NCBI GenBank assembly: GCA_026929865.2
Contig: CM049397.1
Span: forward strand, 2,053,501-2,117,500
Length of the DNA stretch: 64,000 nucleotides
From: Hyperoplus lanceolatus
Taxonomy: Eukaryota; Chordata; Actinopteri; Uranoscopiformes; Ammodytidae
Direction: 5' to 3'
Under the pieces are notes generated by a model. It saw only the letters and a list, made by a program, of their open reading frames with translations. It did not search any database and was not told the origin of the DNA. Below are positions 13,020 through 30,736 of this stretch, in pieces. The first letter of the stretch is position 1, and each line of letters starts with the position of its first letter. Made by a program: the position numbers and the translations under genes.

Positions 13020-13400
13020 TACCCCTAGCACATTTTGATTTAAACTTACTTACTTTTTTATTCAACCAGCAAGCTTTTTCTTGTTTGCAAATGACACAGG
13101 CTTCTCCCAGAAGATACAGTTTTTCTCTATTGCTAAAACACAAAGCCCAGTACTCTAAACCAAATGACCAGTTGCCTAACACATTTAGTAAAACTACCCC
13201 CCATTTGTCACAACCACAAACACAATTCACCTGTAGACACTGTTCACAAAACCCATCCCCTTTTTCTCAAAACTCTAAACACATTTTGCCTTGCTAAAAC
13301 ACATGTTGCATATATCTCTGCTCCAATATGCATTGTGAAGCTCATGTGATGCAAAATGCCACCCACAGTCAGCAAAACTTGAACACAGTGAACATACTGG

Positions 13401-13808
13401 GGTTGCGTTCCGAATCGCGTACTCTTTCTTTTTTCTATTCTACATACTACATCCGACGATAAAAATAATCTAGTTAGGATGCAGTAGGCATACTATTGGG
13501 ACATACTTTACTCTCTTATTTCATCATAACATTGCGCCTTGATCTTGCCTCTTGCTTTTATATCCGTCGCATCCCCGTTTGTTTTCATATAGAGGCTTCG
13601 TCGATGTGACGTCACTTCACGTGCGCACTGGATTGTGGGTCAGAATCGCCCAAATAGGATGCACTTTTCAACACTAACAATCTTGGCCGCATAAAGTAGG
13701 ACATCCGGGTACTCCTAACCATCCTAAATCTGGCCACAAGAATCGGGACATCCTAAATCTTTTTTCTACATACTATATAGTAGAAAGTATGCGATTCGGA
13801 ACGCAACC
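13401..13808. mobile_element. TIR MITE (GGTTGCGTTCCGAATCGC family), copy a
   Basis: Termini GGTTGCGTTCCGAATCGC and GCGATTCGGAACGCAACC are perfect inverted repeats. CTGG lies on both sides (13397-13400, 13809-13812) and may be the target duplication. Copies lie at 32208-34936 (with nested LINEs), 49240-49648 and, truncated, 31852-32008. Confidence 0.8.
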
Positions 13809-13907
13809 CTGGTGTCATTCAGTAAACACAACGACTCGTAATTGAAAACACTTGTTGCAAATGATGTGACCACACATAAGTCAGTGGAGTTTGCTGAAGG
13901 TTCCGCA

Positions 13908-15203
13908 GAGGCAGAGGAGGGAGAGGAGAGGAGCAGGCAGAGGAGGGAGAGGAGAGGAGCAGGCAGAGGAGGGAGAGGAGAGGAGCAGGCAGAGGAGGGA
14001 GAGGAGAGGAGCAGGCAGAGGAGGAAGAGGAGCAGGCAGAGGAGGGAGAGGAGAGGAGCAGGCAGAGGAGGGAGAGGAGAGGAGCAGGCAGAGGAGGAGA
14101 GGAGAGGAGCAGGCAGAGGAGAGGAGAGGAGCAGGCAGAGGAGGGAGAGGAGAGGAGCAGGCAGAGGAGGAGGAGAGGAGCAGCCAGAGGAGGGAGAGGA
14201 GAGGAGCAGGCAGAGGAGGAAGAGGAGAGGAGCAGGCAGAGGAGGGAGAGGAGAGGAGCAGGCAGAGGAGGAAGAGGAGCAGGCAGAGGAGGAAGAGGAG
14301 AGGAGCAGGCAGAGGAGGGAGGGAGAGGAGCAGGCAGAGGAGGGAGAGGAGAGGAGCAGGCAGAGGAGGGAGGGAGAGGAGCAGGCAGAGGAGGGAGAGG
14401 AGCAGGCAGAGGAGGAAGAGGAGAGGAGCAGGCAGAGGAGGGAGAGGAGAGGAGCAGGCAGAGGAGGGAGAGGAGAGGAGCAGGCAGAGGAGGGAGAGGA
14501 GAGGAGCAGGCAGAGGAGGGAGAGGAGCAGGCAGAGGAGGAAGAGGAGCAGGCAGAGGAGGGAGAGGAGAGGAGCAGGCAGAGGAGGGAGAGGAGCAGGC
14601 AGAGGAGGAAGAGGAGCAGGCAGAGGAGGGAGAGGAGCAGGCAGAGGAGGGAGAGGAGAGGAGCAGGCAGAGGAGGGAGAGGAGCAGGCAGAGGAGGGAG
14701 AGGAGCAGGCAGAGGAGGAAGAGGAGAGGAGCAGGCAGAGGAGGAAGAGGAGAGGAGCAGGCAGAGGAGGGAGAGGAGCAGGCAGAGGAGGGAGAGGAGC
14801 AGGCAGAGGAGGAAGAGGAGAGGAGCAGGCAAAGGAGGGAGAGGAGCAGGCAGAGGAGGGAGAGGAGCAGGCAGAGGAGGAGAGAGGAGCAGGCAGAGGA
14901 GGGAGAGGAGAGGAGCAGGCAGAGGAGGGAGAGGAGCAGGCAGAGGAGGGAGAGGAGAGGAGCAGGCAGAGGAGGAAGAGGAGCAGGCAGAGGAGGAAGA
15001 GGAGCAGGCAGAGGAGGGAGAGGAGCAGGCAGAGGAGGAAGAGGAGCAGGCAGAGGAGGAAGAGGAGAGGAGCAGGCAGAGGAGGGAGAGGAGCAGGCAG
15101 AGGAGGAAGAGGAGAGGAGCAGGCAGAGGAGGAAGAGGAGCAGGCAGAGGAGGGAGAGGAGAGGAGCAGGCAGAGGAGGAAGAGGAGCAGGTCAAGGAGG
15201 AGA
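13908..15203 (+). repeat. GA-rich minisatellite in a transposase gene
   Basis: About 1.3 kb of variable 15-27 bp units built on GGAGCAGGCAGAGGAG with GGAGAGGA or GAAGAGGA spacers. The array has almost no T, so it stays open in several frames and on both strands. On the plus strand it reads as Arg/Gly/Glu/Gln-rich protein (GAGRGGRGEEQAEE-like) and is in frame with the transposase N-terminus from about 15210. Open frames on the minus strand (Leu/Pro/Ser/Cys) are artefacts of composition. Confidence 0.9.
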
Positions 15204-16153
15204 GAGGAGAAGGAGGGCGATTTTCATTACAGATGAAATGAGAGCAACAGTCATTGACCACGTCATTGTCCACGGCATGACAATGACCGAAGCGGGACAA
15301 CGAGTCCAACCAAACCTCAGCAGATTCTCAGTGGCCACCATTATTCGGGCCTTCAGAGAACACAACAGGTACTGTATGCAGCCTAGTAGTTTTTTAGTCA
15401 CTACACTAGATGTTTACAGTATACAGTAGTATAGTGGAGTGCACCTACATACAGACAAGTGCAATCATGGTTACAGTAAAAGTGTGTACTGCAAGGACCA
15501 TTTCTGACCTTGTGGATGAGGCTGGCTTCAACCTCACAAGAAGGAGGAGGAGAGGCCGTAACATCATAGGACGGAGAGCTATGGTTGATGTGCCCGGCCA
15601 ACGTGGAGGAAACATCACTCTCTGCGCTGCCATGAATTCTAGAGGGCTTCACCACCGGCATGCTGAACTCGGTCCCTACAACACTGAGCGTCTCCTCACC
15701 TTCCTAGGAGAGCTCAGAGGGGTTTTGCATGACCAGGACCACCCGAATGCTGGGCCAGCTGATCACCACAACCAGCAGAACCCTGGGCCAGCTGACCTTC
15801 CCATATACTGTATATGTCATCCTCTGGGACAATGTTAGTTTCCATCGCAGCATCCAGGTGGTTTAACATCAGCCAGCAATGTATTAATGTGTGTCTGCCT
15901 ATTCCTAAACCCAATAGCAGAGTTCTTCTCATCATGGCGGTGGAAGGTCTATGACCGCCAACCTTGCACCAGAGAGAACCTTCTCAGGGCTATGGACCTG
16001 GCCTGTGATGATGTAGCTGTGGAGGCGTTCCAAGGCTGGGTGCGGCATGCCAGGCCATTCTTCCCACGTTGTTTGGCTATGGACAACATTGCCTATGATG
16101 TCAATGAGGTCCTGTGGCCCGACCCAGCCCGACGACGTGATGCTGCCCAATGA
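15204..16153 (+). pseudogene. Broken IS630/Tc1-type transposase
   Basis: The first block, in frame with the upstream array, is a helix-turn-helix region: ITDEMRATVIDHVIVHG, then EAGQRVQPNLSRFSVATII. About 100 residues normally present between this and the catalytic core are missing. The core follows in pieces. VDEAGFNL with RGRNIIGRRA and PGQRGGNITLCAA holds the first Asp (about 15510-15640). VILWDNVSFHRS holds the second Asp (about 15805-15845) but is frame-shifted from the first. NPIAEFFSSWRWKVYDR holds the Glu (about 15905-15960). The last piece ends VLWPDPARRRDAAQ at 16153. All three catalytic residues are present, but no single frame joins them. Confidence 0.8.
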
Positions 16154-16715
16154 TTTCAGTGTCAACATACTGTACAACATGTCAATTTACATGTACAACA
16201 TACTGTAATAAAAGCAATCACACCCTGAACATTGTGTTTTCAATTATTGTGTGTAATGGATCCTCCATGGAGTTTACAGTACTCATTTTTGCATTGAGTT
16301 GTGATATAACTGCATTTTCTGCATTATGTAACTATTCCCATGAAACGCACAAATCTATAGTAAATGCCCAATACATATTGAGAATAAATAAGGGTTGTTC
16401 AAATGCATCCTGGCAGTTGTGAAACTGTAAAAAGAACAAGTCTCACACTCTGAAAATTGTGTTTTAAATGTTTTTGGTAATGTGGTTAATGATGCTCAGT
16501 AGTGTTTACATTTTTGCAGGCCTTGAGCGGTATTGTGGTGTCAGAGTTTTCTTTTGAGCATATGAGCAACTGTTTTGGTGTGATGGGTTGGTTTTGAACA
16601 GAGACTGTGAGGCTGTGTGTACGTAGCTTTAGAAAAGTGTTTTGTGTTTAGAGTTTTGTGAAAAGTGAGGGCAGTATCGTGAAATGTGCTTAAGCAATAG
16701 AGAAAAACTGTAATA

Positions 16716-17868
16716 CAGTTTTTCACAATCGCTCATGGTATTCACACAGAACACACTGCCAATCACATTTCTAAACTCAAAAGGCTTTTGTGCAGTTAGC
16801 TATAGAAGGGTCAGAGATGAGCTCCTGTTTGCTGTGGTTTACAGTAGACTGCACATTTAGGTACAAATACAGTTTTTGCCGAATACTGTAAACACTAAAA
16901 GTGACTGCTATGACCACAACCTCTAACTTTTGTAATCATGCCCTAAACCAAAGCACCAACCCGACAAACACGATATGCTTTGCACTGTGTTTGAAATTCT
17001 CCAACACACTTCTTGAAAAAAAAAATTAACAAATCAAATACCAATCAGTCTAAACCTTAGCACTACAAATAGACCCCAGGTGAGCTCAGCTCCTTTCTGA
17101 GACAGTAAGAGTCAGGGGAAGAGGAGGAGAGAGAGCGACAGGAGGACGAGGACAAAGAAGGCAACAGAGACACATACAACAGGAACACTATAGTGGACTA
17201 TGTTATAGATCATGGCCTATCAATGAGGGAGCCTGGACAGAGAGTGCAGCCCTGAGTCGCTCCATAATTAGGAGATTTAGACTGGATATCAGGTGATCAT
17301 TTCCCTGTTGCTTCTCAAAGGATGACATAGAGTGTGATGTTGATGAGGCGATGTGGCCAGACGCAAACAGGAGGCGGTATCCATAAAAGGATTCATAATC
17401 CAACCACCCAATTCCTTACAACACTGTTTTTTTTTTACCATTGTTCCAGTACCATTGCTTGAACTGCAGTCCTACCTATTCACTGTGTTTGTTTGAACTG
17501 GCAAAATAAACTATTCTGCAACATGTGTGTTAGCATTTGGCAAAAACCGTAAAGTATTTGTTGTTACTGTAGGTGAAAGTGTATGAACATGCAAAGGCAT
17601 AATTCTACTGATAAAGCATTCATATAGTGGTTTGCATTTATACTACAGTGTTTTCCATTCTGCACACCAGTGTTCAATGAGTGCTAGAAATGTCTAGTCA
17701 TATGATGTGTGTGTTTGTCATTTGAAAGGAGAGAGTTAACATTGTTTTGAGGGTAAAGTGTGCTTTTGCAAGAGAGGTGAAGGATTTTGCATTTTGTGTT
17801 TGAGTTTTGTGTTTTGAAAAAGTGAGGTAGTCTATCAGGAAATGTGTTTAAGCAATTGTGAAAAACTG
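16716..17868 (+). mobile_element. IS630/Tc1-type transposon 2, internally deleted
   Basis: Termini CAGTTTTTCACAATCGCT and AGCAATTGTGAAAAACTG are flanked by TA (16714-16715, 17869-17870). Fragments of the same transposase family remain: YVIDHGLSMREPGQRVQP at about 17195-17250, and DDIECDVDEAMWPDANRRR at about 17320-17385. The core between them is deleted. Its Arg/Gly-rich N-terminal stretch (about 17105-17165) is short, unlike the expanded one in transposon 1. Confidence 0.8.
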
Positions 17869-18260
17869 TAAGACGATGTACAAGAGGCATCATTGTGGAA
17901 AAAAATATTTTTCCGCTTTTATTTACATTTGAACAAAAAGTGTCTTGTCCAAAAGTATTCATACCCTTCTCAATAATCAATAGAAAAAGCCTTTATTGGC
18001 TATTACAGCAATCACACGCTTCCACACGCTGACCAGCTTTTTGCATGTCTCCACTAGTATTTTTGCCCATTCATCTTCAGCAATGAGCTCCAACTCTTTC
18101 AGTTTGGAGGGTCTCACTGCCATCACCCTGATCTTTAGCTCCCTCCATAGATTCTCAATTGGATTTAAGTCAGGACTCTGGCTGGGCCACTGTAAAACAT
18201 TAATGTGTTTGTCTGCTAGCCATTTCTTCACCACTTTTGCTGTGAGTTTTGAGTTGTATA

Positions 18261-18590
18261 TTAAAACGTTGTACAGGTGTGTGTCTACATTTGCTCTTAT
18301 GCATGTGGACAAGTGTAAAGTTGGAAAAGGACAAAAAGCTGGTGGACAAAGTGGGGGAATGGGAGACAGAGACATGTTTGAGATGTGTAATAACCATGTT
18401 TTTATTTTAGGGAATGTTACATTGCTTTTTGTTAAGAAGAAAGTCAATCTGATCAAATATTTATTGAAAATGTATGGTTATTACAATTAAATACAAATGT
18501 GCAATAAATTATTACAGAACATGTAGATAACAACATAATAACTCTTGCATATAGATTACTATCATATATATATTATAGATTACTATCATA

Positions 18591-18678
<88 letters not shown>

Positions 18679-18686
18679 ACTGCCAA
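18261..18686. repeat. AT-rich sequence and (TA)n(CA)n microsatellite
   Basis: Unassigned AT-rich sequence to 18598, then (TA)n and (CA)n blocks to about 18680, just left of the piggyBac end. Confidence 0.75.
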
Positions 18687-19239
18687 CCCTCCTGTTATGT
18701 TCCGGGTCAAATTGACCCGTTTCAAAGTTTGAAGATCTAGGAAAAATAGTTAAAATAATTTTTTCAGTATGAAACTTCTTCTGCTTGCCTTAATTAGGGT
18801 AATCAACATATAATATGAAAATATTTCATCTCACACATTTGCAACCACCCCCTGCATGTTTATATCACATAGATACTGTTCGGGTCAATTTGACCCGGCA
18901 GTAAAACTGGTGGTAAAAGGGTGTCAGAAATGTAAGACTATTTCTTTCTTTACACCTGTGAGACATATTTCACCCAAATCTCACACAAGCACACACATAC
19001 GCACGCCCACACACGCACACACACACACCCACACACACACAAACACACACACACACCCACACACACACACACACACAGTTGCAAGTGTTATGACTTTTGA
19101 CAGGAACCATTTATGTTCCCTTTGGAAAACTCCACCCACATTCAGTGGACACTCAACAGGGGAGGGGCAAAACATATGAAATATTCTCTGCATGGGAGTC
19201 CTACCAACATTACACTCTGTCAGGCAGACCTTTACAAAA

Positions 19240-20140
19240 TGAGTAGCAGAAACAAAAGGATGACAGTCCAGGAGGCTCTGGAAGTCATCATTGATCATGA
19301 CAGTGAAATAGAGGAGGATGTATCTTGAGCTAAATTCTGATTCTAATGATTCTGAATTTGAACCAGATGAGGGAATTGCTATTCCTATTCCTCCAAGCAA
19401 GACATTCATGTCAACAAATTGTGAAATTCATCCCCAAATATGCGTCTGCAGAAAACATACAGGTGTAACTCATATAATTAGAATATCATTGAAAATGAAT
19501 TGGAATTAAGGCAAAAAGTCATGCAGAATGGACCCAAACCAAGTACTGAGTACACATGCATGATTATACTTTATAGAGGGCTGATATTTCTGTATTAAAA
19601 ATCCCTTTTTTTATTGATTTCATGTAATAATCAAATGTTCTGAGATTTTAAATTTGGGGTTTTTATAAGCTGTGTAAACCATAATAATCTAAATTATAAC
19701 ACATAAAGGCTTTAAATATCTCACCTTTCATGTAATGGGTCTATATACTATATTAGTTTCACCTTTTGAGTCAAATTACTGAAATAAATGAACTTTTGCA
19801 TATTCTAATTTTTCGAGTTTCACCTTAAAGACAGTGCCAGGGCCCACTAGGATGGAACTGACTCGTGTGACTGACATCAAGTCAGCTTTTGAGCTGGTCA
19901 TGCCAGATTCAATACAGAAAATCATTCTGGAAATGACTAATCTAGAAGGGAGGTGTGTTTTTGGGGAAAAGTGGAAGGAGCTGGAGAAAACACATTTAGA
20001 TGCGTATTTGGGGCTCCTTATCCTGGCTGGGGTCAAAGGATGAATCGACAGCCAGTCTGTGGGATGCAGAGACAGGCAGGGCTATATTTCAAGCCACAAT
20101 GTCTCTGGAGACTTTTCACATTGTCTCCAGTGTTCCAAAG
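19240..20140 (+). pseudogene. piggyBac transposase relic
   Basis: The start MSSRNKRMTVQEALEVIIDH (from 19239) leads into an acidic stretch, ending at a stop near 19327; SDSNDSEFEPDEG follows in another frame. After the inserted element at 19461-19826, VPGPTRMELTRVTD and FGEKWKELEKTHLDAYLGLL match the start of the DDE domain of the PGBD4-like group. A shifted frame then gives WDAETGRAIFQATMSLETFH. The catalytic aspartates and the C-terminal zinc domain are gone. Confidence 0.75.
19461..19826. mobile_element. TIR element nested in piggyBac
   Basis: Ends AGGTGTAACTC and GAGTTTCACCTT, with the subterminal ATTAGAATAT on the left and ATATTCTAAT-like sequence on the right, form inverted repeats. 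The family is widespread in fish; superfamily not assigned. It splits the transposase relic. Confidence 0.6.
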
Positions 20141-20551
20141 GTAATAAAGTGGTGAAACATTACAAAAAAAGTTTGAACATGTATTTTTTTAATGAAAAAC
20201 GAGTGAATTATCCTTATTGAACTATTACCTGTTAGAGGTAAGGAACACCACATTGCACTAAATATTGATAGAATAGTTAGTAATGGAGTTGGTAATGACA
20301 TGTGCACACTGCTTGTTAGGATTATTTTTGGTTTAGGACATCTTTTGGAGATTTAAACATGCACCGGGTCAAATTGACCCGGGAACACCATTGCTGTTCC
20401 TGACAAATGAACATAACAGGAGGGTTAAGGCTATTTTTAAGTTATTGCAGAGTTGGACATATTAACTGTGTATTTGGGTCCCATATAATAAATATGCCAT
20501 TTGTGTTTGTTTATAGCTGACGTAGGTATGGGCATTAGAGGCTCAGGTGTT

Positions 20552-26330
<5,779 letters not shown>

Positions 26331-27012
26331 GTTGTTACCATGGACCGATATGTTAAGGCTGTAAGTTTGCTCACGTTCTTCAACAAGTTCACCGATGTAC
26401 CGTCTCTTCTTCTTCTTGAGTTAGGCTGACTAGACGCAGCAGCTTTGGCGTAGGCATAGGCTATTGCTGCCCCCCACTGTTTGCTAGTTAGACCTACACC
26501 AAATCATTTTATACAGTCCAAATGTATGAAGATAATCCAATTTAGGCTGTGCCTGTGTCTTGATTCAGGGGTTGCACCCTACGTAGGCTGCATTTGAAGA
26601 CCGATTGCGTCATAGCGGCGCGCAAAGGCTGTCCCGTTTGCAAAGCTCCTTGCAAGGCTCCTCATATGCGGCCGAGAAATGCAGCCTTCTTTTCACGGTT
26701 TTGAAGGCTGCATCAGATGGATCCTTCGTGGCCCAACATATCCCATGATTCATTGCGTTTTTTTCAGAGATTGCATACAATAAAATAAAAAATAACAAAA
26801 CAGCAACGTGTTGCTCCATCTTCTTAACTTTTATCTTCCTTTCTTTTTTTCTTGTACTTTTTTTTCTTTTCGTCTGGTAGGCAACTTCTTTTTCGTTTTT
26901 CCTCTGTTGACAAGGCTGTCTCCGTTGGCAGCAATCAGGGTTGCTAGGCAGCACAGGAGCGGCGAGTCGTCACGCAAGGTAACGGCTTGTTACCATAGAT
27001 AGAGACAGCATA
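26331..27012. promoter_or_regulatory. fxn: fxn upstream region (promoter inferred)
   Basis: Contains a (CTT)n run near 26405-26416 just upstream of the fxn start, and a degenerate fish repeat at about 26570-26760. No TATA box is evident for fxn. Promoter function is inferred from position only. Confidence 0.35.
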
Positions 27013-27166
27013 GATATATATAGAACACTAGATACGCCACGCTCCTCTCAGCCGCGGCACACGGAGCCGCCATCTTGGGTGGGGCATCTAATCAGTAGTA
27101 CTCTCAGACCGTCAGACAGCCATAGATGTATGTGTTCACAGCTCTCATTTCTCGAAAAAGAAAACA

Positions 27167-28215
27167 ATGCCAGTTCATTGTGCTGCTATCGGGTGTGTAC
27201 ACCGTCGTCCAGTACACTCCAGACGAGAGGGAATCACTTTCCACAGGTGAGATACATTTTTTAAGTAAATGTTTTAGTCATTATTAGCTAGCTTAGGCCT
27301 ACATTGTGGAGAACTACGGTGAAATTGAATTGTTCGCGCTAGTAACACTGCATCGCTGGTTAAACGTCTGCTTACTTTAATATTCAAACAATTCAATTTC
27401 CCCTGTAACTTAAGTTTGGTAACCTTTATTCCAATTAAACTATGTAGGGTGTGAATGTTTACAAACATGTCTAACGGTTAACGACTGCAATGTTTTCGTG
27501 TAGGCCTAGGCTAACGTTTAACGGGGGCGATGTTTTTCTTCTGACAGAAGACAGAAGACAGACAACTGATTGACAGTGTTAGGCCGAGAGGGTCAGGCTT
27601 TATTTTATATTTTTACTTTTTGACTTCAAAGTGATCATCTGACTTTAGACTGACTCCGCTGTAGAACAAGTAGAAACGGCGACGAAAGTAGCCGTTTGAC
27701 ACAAAGGCTACTTTCGTAAAAAGGGAGAAAACAGTGAAACTGAAGTTGGAGCAGTTAAATAGACATGATTATCCTAAATATTGTTATCAAACTCAATTAA
27801 TGCTCACGTTGCTCCTCTCTCAAGATTGATCCCTTACCCTAACACAAGACCAACTTTTTAAAATGTTCTAGAAATGTGAAGCATGGATAGTAGCCTAAAT
27901 AATAGTTGGAAAAAATGGGCTGACCCCCTCTGAAACTATTTTTGCCAAGGAGGTCATTACAAGTGAAATAATTGCTCCCCCTTAACCTTAGCTTGAGTTT
28001 AAATGTAAATTGGTTTTGGTAAAGCCATCACCTAAATGGTAACTTCTTTTGTCTCTTTTCTTATTCTCAAGGTTTCCCAAAGGTGGTGACCAGAGAAGAA
28101 GACACTCTTAAAAGAGAGGGGTTTTGCCCCCAGTGAGAACCATGGTGCAGAAACTTTCAGAGTAAACTGTCAGATAGAGGGTCCCATCCATCTTTGCTTT
28201 CCCCGCTCATCTTCT
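27167..28215 (+). pseudogene. THAP zinc-finger gene relic
   Basis: The first exon 27167-27246 reads MPVHCAAIGCVHRR and EGITFHR, the C2CH start of a THAP DNA-binding domain, with Cys at residues 5 and 10. After a GT-AG intron, the second exon starts at 28072 with FPKGGDQRRR. A 1-nt shift is then needed to read TLKREGFCPQ, and stops follow, so the domain is broken. GCCGCCATCTTG at 27066-27077, a YY1-type site, lies upstream of the start and suggests a once-active promoter. A possible further exon near 28741-29010 is not recognisable. Confidence 0.7.
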
Positions 28216-29970
28216 AAGAGTAGGTATACTATTTAGGCGTTTTGTATGGCAGTGAAACTTATTGATTTATTATGTTATTTCACTAAAGTAACAGGTGGTT
28301 GGGGGCATTTTACTTTATTTATTGAATGAGTGGGATCAGACAGATGAGTAATACTGTAGTTTACTCAAAACAACATTAATCTTTTGTTGTTCAATGACAT
28401 TAATTGTTCATACAATAATCAATACTTGATAAAGTTCTACTTAAAAATAAATCTGTTCAAATGTAAGGTTTTTTAATGGTATTATTTGCTTTGATTCTCC
28501 TATGACAAGATTGTTAAAATTTCACGGTTAAACATTTCCAGTTGAATTCAACTCCCAAAGTGTTATTTTAAATGTGTTGGGGTTATTTCACAGATTAATA
28601 ATAAATACTTTCACATACAATGGGGAGTTGTGAGCCAACAGAAATAACCCTTTGAGTTAGATATGACAGGAGTTGTGTTTTTCCTCCCTTCTACTAGGAC
28701 ATACAACAGACAAGCTTTAACATTTTCTAATTTCTTTTGAAGGTGGTGAGAGCTCGGAGAGGGCAATACGTCAACACTCTGCAGGGAAAGCCCCTGATGA
28801 GGTTGTTGTAGCCACTTTGTCGAGAGGAAACAGGACAGAGGACATCTTTGCACTGGGAGCCATGTCCAAGAAAGCCAGTTTGGCATCGACAATCACCTGT
28901 CCCTCCTCCTGTCGCTGGTTGTGTCTGTCTTTATCGAATACGGCTCATCATTCCCAAATTAACCTCACCTACCTGGCAGAGAGGAAATCCCAAACAACTT
29001 GGAAAACCATAGATAGATAGATAGATAGATAGATAGATTGTATTAAATGTATAATTGTAACATACATTACAAATACTAAATTGACATAGATATATAAAAA
29101 GATAAGGAAAAAAGTTAATTTATTAAATATTTTTTATTGTGCTTTTCATTTTGTTTTGTATTTTCCATATGTTTAATTTGTATTTGATATGACTGAAATA
29201 AATCAACAATAGTTCTAGTTGTATTTCAGTTGAGGGTTGCTGTTCAGCCATGTGGTGCAGTGTTAGAGTGGTTTGAGAGTTATTAGCAAAAGCTAAATGG
29301 ATAAGAAGATATATAATTTTTTGAGAATAAACTGTTTATCAGACCAGCGAAATTGTCCTTCTAATTTTTCTTGGGCTTCCATTAAAATAATCAGGTTATT
29401 TCTAAGGGTGTGATTAATGTAAAAAGTTTGTACTTATTGTTTATTTTCTTCTGCTTTTCAAATTCAGCATTCATCTCTTTATCTAAACAAGTTCTCAAAT
29501 GTTTTGGTAAACATATTTTTCTTGAATACATAGTTCAAATTTTAAGTTAACAAAGTCCATGATTTTAATAAGACAGACAAAAATGTCTAATTTTCTTTAA
29601 ATTTGGCTTTTTAAATTGTATCCTTAGTTATTTTCTAACCAAAACTGAATTAAGAGATACCTTATGTGCTAATCAAAATACAGTTCATAACGAAATATGG
29701 CCATGAAACATTTCTAATAGTAGATACAATCAGTAAGTTAAAAGCATGTGTTTAAAAGTGTGTTTTTTTGTGTAAAGAAGAAAAATCTTCCTACCACCAG
29801 ATAAATATGGATCATCAACTATGATGTTTTTAGTGTCATCCAGAGCCATAGCTCAAATTTGTAATGTATGAATTTGTATGAATTTTCCATATGGTGTAAT
29901 ACTAGAGAGTTGACCTCTCAAGAGGCCGCCGGTTCGTCAGCCGACTGGAGCTCAACATTGACGTGACGTA

Positions 29971-30736
29971 GGGCCGTGTCTGAATGCCATACTAGGTCCT
30001 ACATCCTACATACTCATGCATACTCTCTACTCAAAGATCGATTGTGTATGCGAGCTGCGTCTAAACGTTCTCAGTTGAAGTATACTCAAGCAATGAAGAA
30101 TTTCTTCTTCTTCTTATAAGATTCAGGCAGTTTAGACACTGTTAAGCTTCTAACCGCCCTCTACAGGTTAGATATTGAACTAGATTTTTACAGTCCTGTG
30201 TTCATCATCTGTGTTTTAGACCTCTTGTTTTATAATAATGATGTTTTGAGGCGGAGGATCCTCCGACGCTCTCTGTCGGCTCATCAGCACTCAGTGTCTG
30301 TGAGTTGAGCTGGACGAGCCGCGTGTGTGGAACAGCGATCTGTTCTGATCTCTCTCCGCTATCAGACTCACAACACTCATTTCACTTAGTGACTCTAATG
30401 TTGTTAGGTATTTATCTTCATCTCTTATCTATTGTAAGAGTTTATGAATGACTGCACGTGCAGTTGTCAGATCGCGGAACCCCAAACAATGTTGTTGCCT
30501 AGCAACTTGCTCGAAAATATTTCATTTTCCTGGGCGGGTAGAATTGACCCAATGCATTATGGGGCGGTTGAGTAGGAAAAGTATACAATCGATTCATACC
30601 CAAAATCTTCCCGGAAGTTAGTACTCATCCGGGAATTTCTCACATACCCAAACTCGCATACCCAACCGTCACATACTCAAATTGAAGTCAAAATGAGTAT
30701 GAGTAGGACGTTAGTATGGCAGTTCAGACACGGCCC
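29971..30736. mobile_element. TIR MITE (GGGCCGTGTCTGAATGCC family)
   Basis: Ends GGGCCGTGTCTGAATGCCAT and its near-inverse at 30713-30736, flanked by TA on both sides (29969-29970, 30737-30738). A related copy in reverse orientation is at 37987-39762. Shared inner sequences include CGGAAGTTAGTACTCATCC. Confidence 0.75.

Larger units (their letters stand above)
13117..16710 (+). mobile_element. IS630/Tc1-type transposon 1 with expanded minisatellite
   Basis: Inverted termini CAGTTTTTCTCTATTGCT and AGCAATAGAGAAAAACTG are each flanked by TA (13115-13116, 16711-16712). The 3.6 kb body holds a MITE (13401-13808), a GA-rich minisatellite and a broken transposase gene. It is inserted into the Tc1-like element. 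Confidence 0.85.
18687..20424 (+). mobile_element. Decayed piggyBac transposon
   Basis: Termini CCCTCCTGTTATGTTC and GAACATAACAGGAGGG are perfect inverted repeats. TTAA follows on the right (20425-20428); on the left the four bases are CCAA, so one copy of the target site is altered. Copies of GGGTCAA(A/T)TTGACCCG lie near both ends. The inside holds transposase fragments, a (CA)n tract near 19010-19078 and a second TIR element. Confidence 0.85.

Noticed and set aside
13908-15203. CRISPR-like array
   Set aside because: Units are contiguous variants without unique spacers, and the DNA is vertebrate.
13819-15309. 496-codon minus-strand frame rich in Leu, Pro, Ser and Cys
   Set aside because: It is the complement of the GA-rich minisatellite. 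The array lacks the letters needed for stops, so openness carries no evidence of coding.
28817-29020. Later exon of the THAP gene
   Set aside because: The frame starts near an AG, but neither a THAP-family tail nor a transposase motif is recognisable, so it is only mentioned as possible.
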